From positions 62,001 through 126,000 of the forward strand of contig NZ_QLZR01000002.1 of assembly GCF_003289955.1 (NCBI RefSeq): a stretch of DNA of 64,000 nucleotides. The letters are read 5' to 3'. The position numbers and the translations under genes were made by a program. The stretch is from Planococcus halotolerans. GTDB taxonomy: Bacteria > Bacillota > Bacilli > Bacillales_A > Planococcaceae. This document shows, in pieces, positions 60,866 through 64,000 of this stretch; the first letter of the stretch is position 1, and each line of letters begins with the position of its first letter. The notes beneath the pieces were generated by a model. The model had not been told where the DNA came from. It saw only the letters and a program-made list of their open reading frames with translations, and made no database searches.

Positions 60866-61743
60866 GGCAATTCAACTCCGTCGATGCCTTCTCCTATCAC
60901 GACTATCTGCGGCTGCATTTTCATATACTCCGGGAGCCACTGAGCCATACCGTATGCATATTGAAAAGCATGCGGGTACTTATCACCATCCAGTGGTACA
61001 TATCCTTTTATCCGGTAGACCGTTTCGGGCAAAGTTCTTAGCCAGTCTTCAAATCTCTCCCTGTTAACAGGCTGTTCAAACCGAAGGACTTTTGTGTTTA
61101 AATTCAATTTGCCAATCTCAGCTTTTTCCACAGTCCCTTTTGTACCGGCTGACAGGTTCTGCAAAAGTTTATATGGTATTTTCGAATTGGCTGTTTGAAC
61201 AATCTGAGCTTTTGAGTTCAGTGACTGCATGCCAAAAACCGCATCCCCCTGCTCCTTCTCATCCAGCAAATCCATCTTATTGGCCAATATCAAATCAGCA
61301 TGCCGGATCTGTTCAAGGAATAAGGAACGGATTTGAGGCGACATACGGTCTCTGTCCAACCACCGCTTGCTGTCAGCCACCGTCACTATCCCTCTGAAAT
61401 TCAATTTCTCAGCGAAAAGCGGAGAAAAAATTGCGTCGAGTGCTTCCACCGGATGTGCAGCACCCGTAGTTTCGATCAGCAGGACATCAAATGTTTCTTC
61501 TGCAAGCAAAGTCTGAATCTGTGCTTCGGACTTTTCTGAACCTGTACAGCAAATACAGCCGTCCAGTAATTCCTTCAAAGGCACACCATCTTCCACTTCA
61601 TCAGAATCGATAGCAAGTTCCCCCAGCTCATTCATAAAGACAGCCGGCTTCAAACCAGCCTCTTTTATCTGGATCAGCATATTCTTCAGGAGCGTCGTTT
61701 TGCCGCTCCCTAAAAATCCGCTGAATAAATAAACATCAATCAT
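60862..61743 (-). CDS. CobW-family GTPase (metallochaperone-like)
   Basis: 293 residues. Walker A GFLGSGKTTLL, the CxCC-type metal motif GCICC in LLDGCICCTGSE, and the guanine motif ANKMDLL. The C-terminal ~100 residues form the CobW_C domain (RFEDWLRTLPETVYRIKGYV). Members insert or deliver Zn2+ or Co2+; no zinc-uptake neighbours are present to identify the target. GAGGAGGG lies before the ATG. It overlaps the small gene downstream. Confidence 0.87.
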   Translation of the reverse strand: MIDVYLFSGFLGSGKTTLLKNMLIQIKEAGLKPAVFMNELGELAIDSDEVEDGVPLKELLDGCICCTGSEKSEAQIQTLLAEETFDVLLIETTGAAHPVEALDAIFSPLFAEKLNFRGIVTVADSKRWLDRDRMSPQIRSLFLEQIRHADLILANKMDLLDEKEQGDAVFGMQSLNSKAQIVQTANSKIPYKLLQNLSAGTKGTVEKAEIGKLNLNTKVLRFEQPVNRERFEDWLRTLPETVYRIKGYVPLDGDKYPHAFQYAYGMAQWLPEYMKMQPQIVVIGEGIDGVELP

Positions 61744-61791
61744 GTTAGCCCTCCTCTATATGCTTAAATTCTATCATATAACACAAAAACA

Positions 61792-61817
61792 AAAGGCCCG
61801 CTTCCGCGGACCTTTGC
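61792..61817 (-). terminator. Terminator of the S41 protease gene
   Basis: On the minus strand AAAGGTCCGC/GCGGGCCTTT around GGAA is followed by TGTTTTTG, just after the stop. Confidence 0.8.
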
Positions 61818-61820
61818 AAT

Positions 61821-63365
61821 TTACTCTGCAGATTCTTCCTCGGCCTCTTCCGCTTCTTCATCCGTTTCCGGAGCTGAAGCTTCAATGCCGGCTTCTTCCA
61901 TCACTAATTTCTTAGCTTCAAGAAGCATAGGATCCTCTTCTTCAATTTTTGCACGCAGTTCATCCATTAAGGCGTAAATGCTGTCGCCTGTCAGAATGCC
62001 AGTCACTTCGAGTTCCTGGTCTTCCTGGAACGCCTCAACTGCCTGCGTCATTTCTTCTTCAAATACACCATCTACTTCGCCTACTTCATACTCAAGGGCC
62101 TCCAGCATTTTTTCAGCTGTACGGACCTGTTCTGAAATGGTGCCGTCCTTCAGTTCAAGGGAAGCATCGATAAATGGCAGAGAAGCGTATTCAGGATATT
62201 CAACTGCCACATCCGGTTCGATTCCTTTTTCGTGAATCCAGTTACCGTCCGGCGTCAGCCATTTGGCAGTTGTAAATTTAAGGTTTGAGCCATCGGCAAG
62301 ATCATTTGCCGTCTGAACCGTACCTTTGCCAAACGTTTTTTCGCCAACAAGCTGGATACCCGCAGATTCACTCATAGCACCTGCAAGAATCTCAGAAGCA
62401 GAAGCACTTCCACCGTCAATCAATAGAGTCACTGGTATGTCGACTTTATCGGCGTCGCTGGCCAGATAAATTTCTGGCTCCTGTCCTTTTGCCTGGACTT
62501 CGAACATTTCTGCCCCTTCTTCGATAAAGAGGTTTGAAATATCGAGAGCAGATTGCAACAGGCCGCCAGGATTCTGGCGAACATCGATTACCATCGCTTC
62601 CATGCCCTCTTCTTTCATATCAGCAATGGCTGTTTCCAGTTCACTGAAAGTCTCCTGAGAAAAGCTCGTGATTTGAATATGTGCGACATTGTCTCCAATC
62701 ATTTCGGAATAAACAGTCTCAATCGGAATTTCATCACGGACAATTGTTACTTCGATCGGGTCCTGCATGTCGCCGCGCATTATCGTCAAAGTGACTTCCG
62801 TCCCTTTTTCGCCACGGATCAGCATAACGGCTTCTGTTGTACTGAATCCCTGAATGTTTTCACCGTCGACTGCGATTACCTGGTCATTGGGCTGGATGCC
62901 CGCTTTTTCAGCAGGAGAGTTCTTTATCGGCGATACGATTGTAATGTAGCCGTTTCGTTCCTGGACTTCTGCTCCGATTCCTTCAAAGCTTGAAGAAATC
63001 CCTTCCAGGAATTGCGAAGCTTCTTCTTCGTTCATGTAATCGGAATATGGATCTCCCAATGAATCGACCATGCCATTAATGGCACCGTTGATCAATTCTT
63101 CCCGGTCGACATCTTCAAAATAATTGTTTTGTATCTCATCATAGGCAGTGTAAAGTTTCTGGAACTCCCGCCGTTCAGGAGAATTCACTTCCACCGCTTT
63201 CTCATCGCCGAAGGTCAGCGCAAAAACTGTCAATCCTGCAGTAGCCAGTATGAGTACAACCACCAGCATGATGAAGGAGAAAGTTTTCAGGCGTATATAA
63301 TGGCCACGCGACTCCTCTGCAGGAGGCAATTGCTCATTTCCCTCTTCTGGACGTCTTTCATCCAT
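61821..63365 (-). CDS. C-terminal processing protease (S41, PDZ, PG-binding)
   Basis: 514 residues. A cytoplasmic N-terminus, one membrane anchor (residues ~28-50), a PDZ domain (~105-185, GIGAEVQERNGYITIVSPIKNSPAEKAGIQPNDQVIAVDG), the S41 catalytic core with DGGSASASEILAGAM (Ser) and GEKTFGKGTVQ (Lys), and a C-terminal peptidoglycan-binding domain (LEALEYEVGEVDGVFEEEMTQAVEAFQEDQELEVTG). An acidic tail of ~40 residues follows, longer than usual. Acts outside the membrane on tailed or unfolded proteins. GGTGA precedes the ATG. Confidence 0.92.
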   Translation of the reverse strand: MDERRPEEGNEQLPPAEESRGHYIRLKTFSFIMLVVVLILATAGLTVFALTFGDEKAVEVNSPERREFQKLYTAYDEIQNNYFEDVDREELINGAINGMVDSLGDPYSDYMNEEEASQFLEGISSSFEGIGAEVQERNGYITIVSPIKNSPAEKAGIQPNDQVIAVDGENIQGFSTTEAVMLIRGEKGTEVTLTIMRGDMQDPIEVTIVRDEIPIETVYSEMIGDNVAHIQITSFSQETFSELETAIADMKEEGMEAMVIDVRQNPGGLLQSALDISNLFIEEGAEMFEVQAKGQEPEIYLASDADKVDIPVTLLIDGGSASASEILAGAMSESAGIQLVGEKTFGKGTVQTANDLADGSNLKFTTAKWLTPDGNWIHEKGIEPDVAVEYPEYASLPFIDASLELKDGTISEQVRTAEKMLEALEYEVGEVDGVFEEEMTQAVEAFQEDQELEVTGILTGDSIYALMDELRAKIEEEDPMLLEAKKLVMEEAGIEASAPETDEEAEEAEEESAE

Positions 63366-63427
63366 CTATTTCACCACTTTCATATTTTCCGGCAGCCAGC
63401 AACGCTTCGGCCAGACTTCAATATTCG

Positions 63428-63460
63428 AAAAAAAGACTGTTTTGAACAGTCTCTTTTTTT
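63428..63460 (-). terminator. Terminator of deoD (bidirectional)
   Basis: GACTGTT/AACAGTC around TTG, with A's on the left and T's on the right: on the minus strand GACTGTTCAAAACAGTC is followed by TTTTTTT. It lies between deoD and the S41 protease gene. Confidence 0.85.
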
Positions 63461-63476
63461 ATTGCAAAGATATAGG

Positions 63477-64000
63477 TTATTCCTGGATTGCCGCTTCTAG
63501 TGCAACGATGATCATATCGTTGAAAGTCGTTTGGCGTTCTTCAGCAGTAGTCACTTCACCAGTCAATAGATGGTCGCTTACTGTAAGGATCGACAATGCC
63601 TGTGCACCGAATTTGGCAGCCAGTGTATAAAGAGCCGAAGATTCCATTTCAAGAGCAAGCACACCGTATTGCGCCCATTTTTCATGCTCGGCGTGGTCGT
63701 TATAGAACACGTCTTCTGTGAATACGTTACCAACGCGCAGGTTCAAGCCTTTTTCAATGCCTGCGTTATAAGCGTTAAGCAATAAACCGAAATGAGCAGT
63801 CGGAGCGTAAGACACATTACCAAAAATGATTGAATTCATATTTGAATCTGTAGAAGCGCTCTGCGCCAAAATTACGTCGCGGACTTTAACATCCTTGTGG
63901 ATCGAACCGCAAGTGCCGACACGGATCAGTTTCTTGACATCGTACTCGTTCATCAATTCTGTTGTGTAGATAGAAATTGAAGGAACGCCCATTCCTGTAC
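63477..64000 (-). CDS. deoD: Purine-nucleoside phosphorylase DeoD, C-terminal part
   Basis: The gene runs past the right edge, leaving about 174 codons of the C-terminal part. [54 protein letters not shown] and [12 protein letters not shown] (the ExxxSA-type base- and ribose-binding strand) are those of hexameric DeoD, which phosphorolyses purine nucleosides. It ends at a terminator. Confidence 0.93.
   Translation of the reverse strand, partial: TGMGVPSISIYTTELMNEYDVKKLIRVGTCGSIHKDVKVRDVILAQSASTDSNMNSIIFGNVSYAPTAHFGLLLNAYNAGIEKGLNLRVGNVFTEDVFYNDHAEHEKWAQYGVLALEMESSALYTLAAKFGAQALSILTVSDHLLTGEVTTAEERQTTFNDMIIVALEAAIQE

Overview
The window looks like chromosome from a Gram-positive, low-to-moderate GC member of the Bacillales, most like the Planococcaceae (Planococcus/Planomicrobium-like). 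I infer this from strong AGGAGG-type ribosome sites, three SigB-type stress promoters, a cre box, a ykoFEDC thiamine-precursor transporter under a TPP riboswitch, xpaC-telA, yojNO beside odhAB, and IDEAL-domain proteins. Nothing looks like a prophage, plasmid or classical insertion sequence. I saw no tRNA or rRNA gene and no CRISPR array.

Layout. 1-10 kb: a lipoprotein fragment, two paralogous GSP17M-YsnF stress proteins each behind a SigB-like promoter, an HD-hydrolase / macro-domain / VWA cluster, a secreted SGNH hydrolase, a CPA1 antiporter, an M6 metalloprotease and an ECF sigma/anti-sigma pair divergent from a lipoprotein. 10-22 kb: Bax-inhibitor-like and DUF421 membrane proteins, a FabG-like reductase with an SCP2 protein, a sugar catabolic cluster (GPH symporter, Gfo/Idh/MocA, ThuA, Gfo/Idh/MocA) with visible promoter/operator palindromes, and a DUF4212/SSS symporter operon with a cre box. 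22-31 kb: a lipoprotein SGNH paralogue, two IDEAL proteins, a DsbA-like oxidoreductase, TPP riboswitch plus ykoFEDC, and a c-di-GMP-I riboswitch ahead of an acidic/KEA-repeat exported protein. 31-46 kb: Spo0M-like half protein, AI-2E-type permease, LCP protein, MsrA, a GNAT/HAD/MFS operon, the ABC-F gene ykpA, YkvA, two cold-shock-type proteins, an M4 neutral protease, Ohr and xpaC-telA. 46-64 kb: yojO-yojN (VWA/MoxR), DUF6501, DedA, odhB-odhA, a murG-dapF-diguanylate cyclase operon, a MATE pump, a CobW GTPase, a C-terminal processing protease and the end of deoD.

The most unusual structure is a family of five intergenic mosaic repeats (cores at 25150-25233, 34903-35063, 37881-38017, 39936-40017 and 58853-59060). 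Each core is bounded by 18-bp imperfect terminal inverted repeats. Three carry an extra flanking module, and an internal submodule is inverted between copies. They have no coding capacity and resemble MITE-like elements. Two copies in the same orientation bracket ykpA.

A second theme is cyclic-di-GMP: the window holds both a diguanylate cyclase with an intact GGDEF motif and product-inhibition site, placed behind murG and dapF, and a c-di-GMP-I riboswitch in front of an exported surface-type protein. Product names rest on my own recognition of families and motifs; no search was run.
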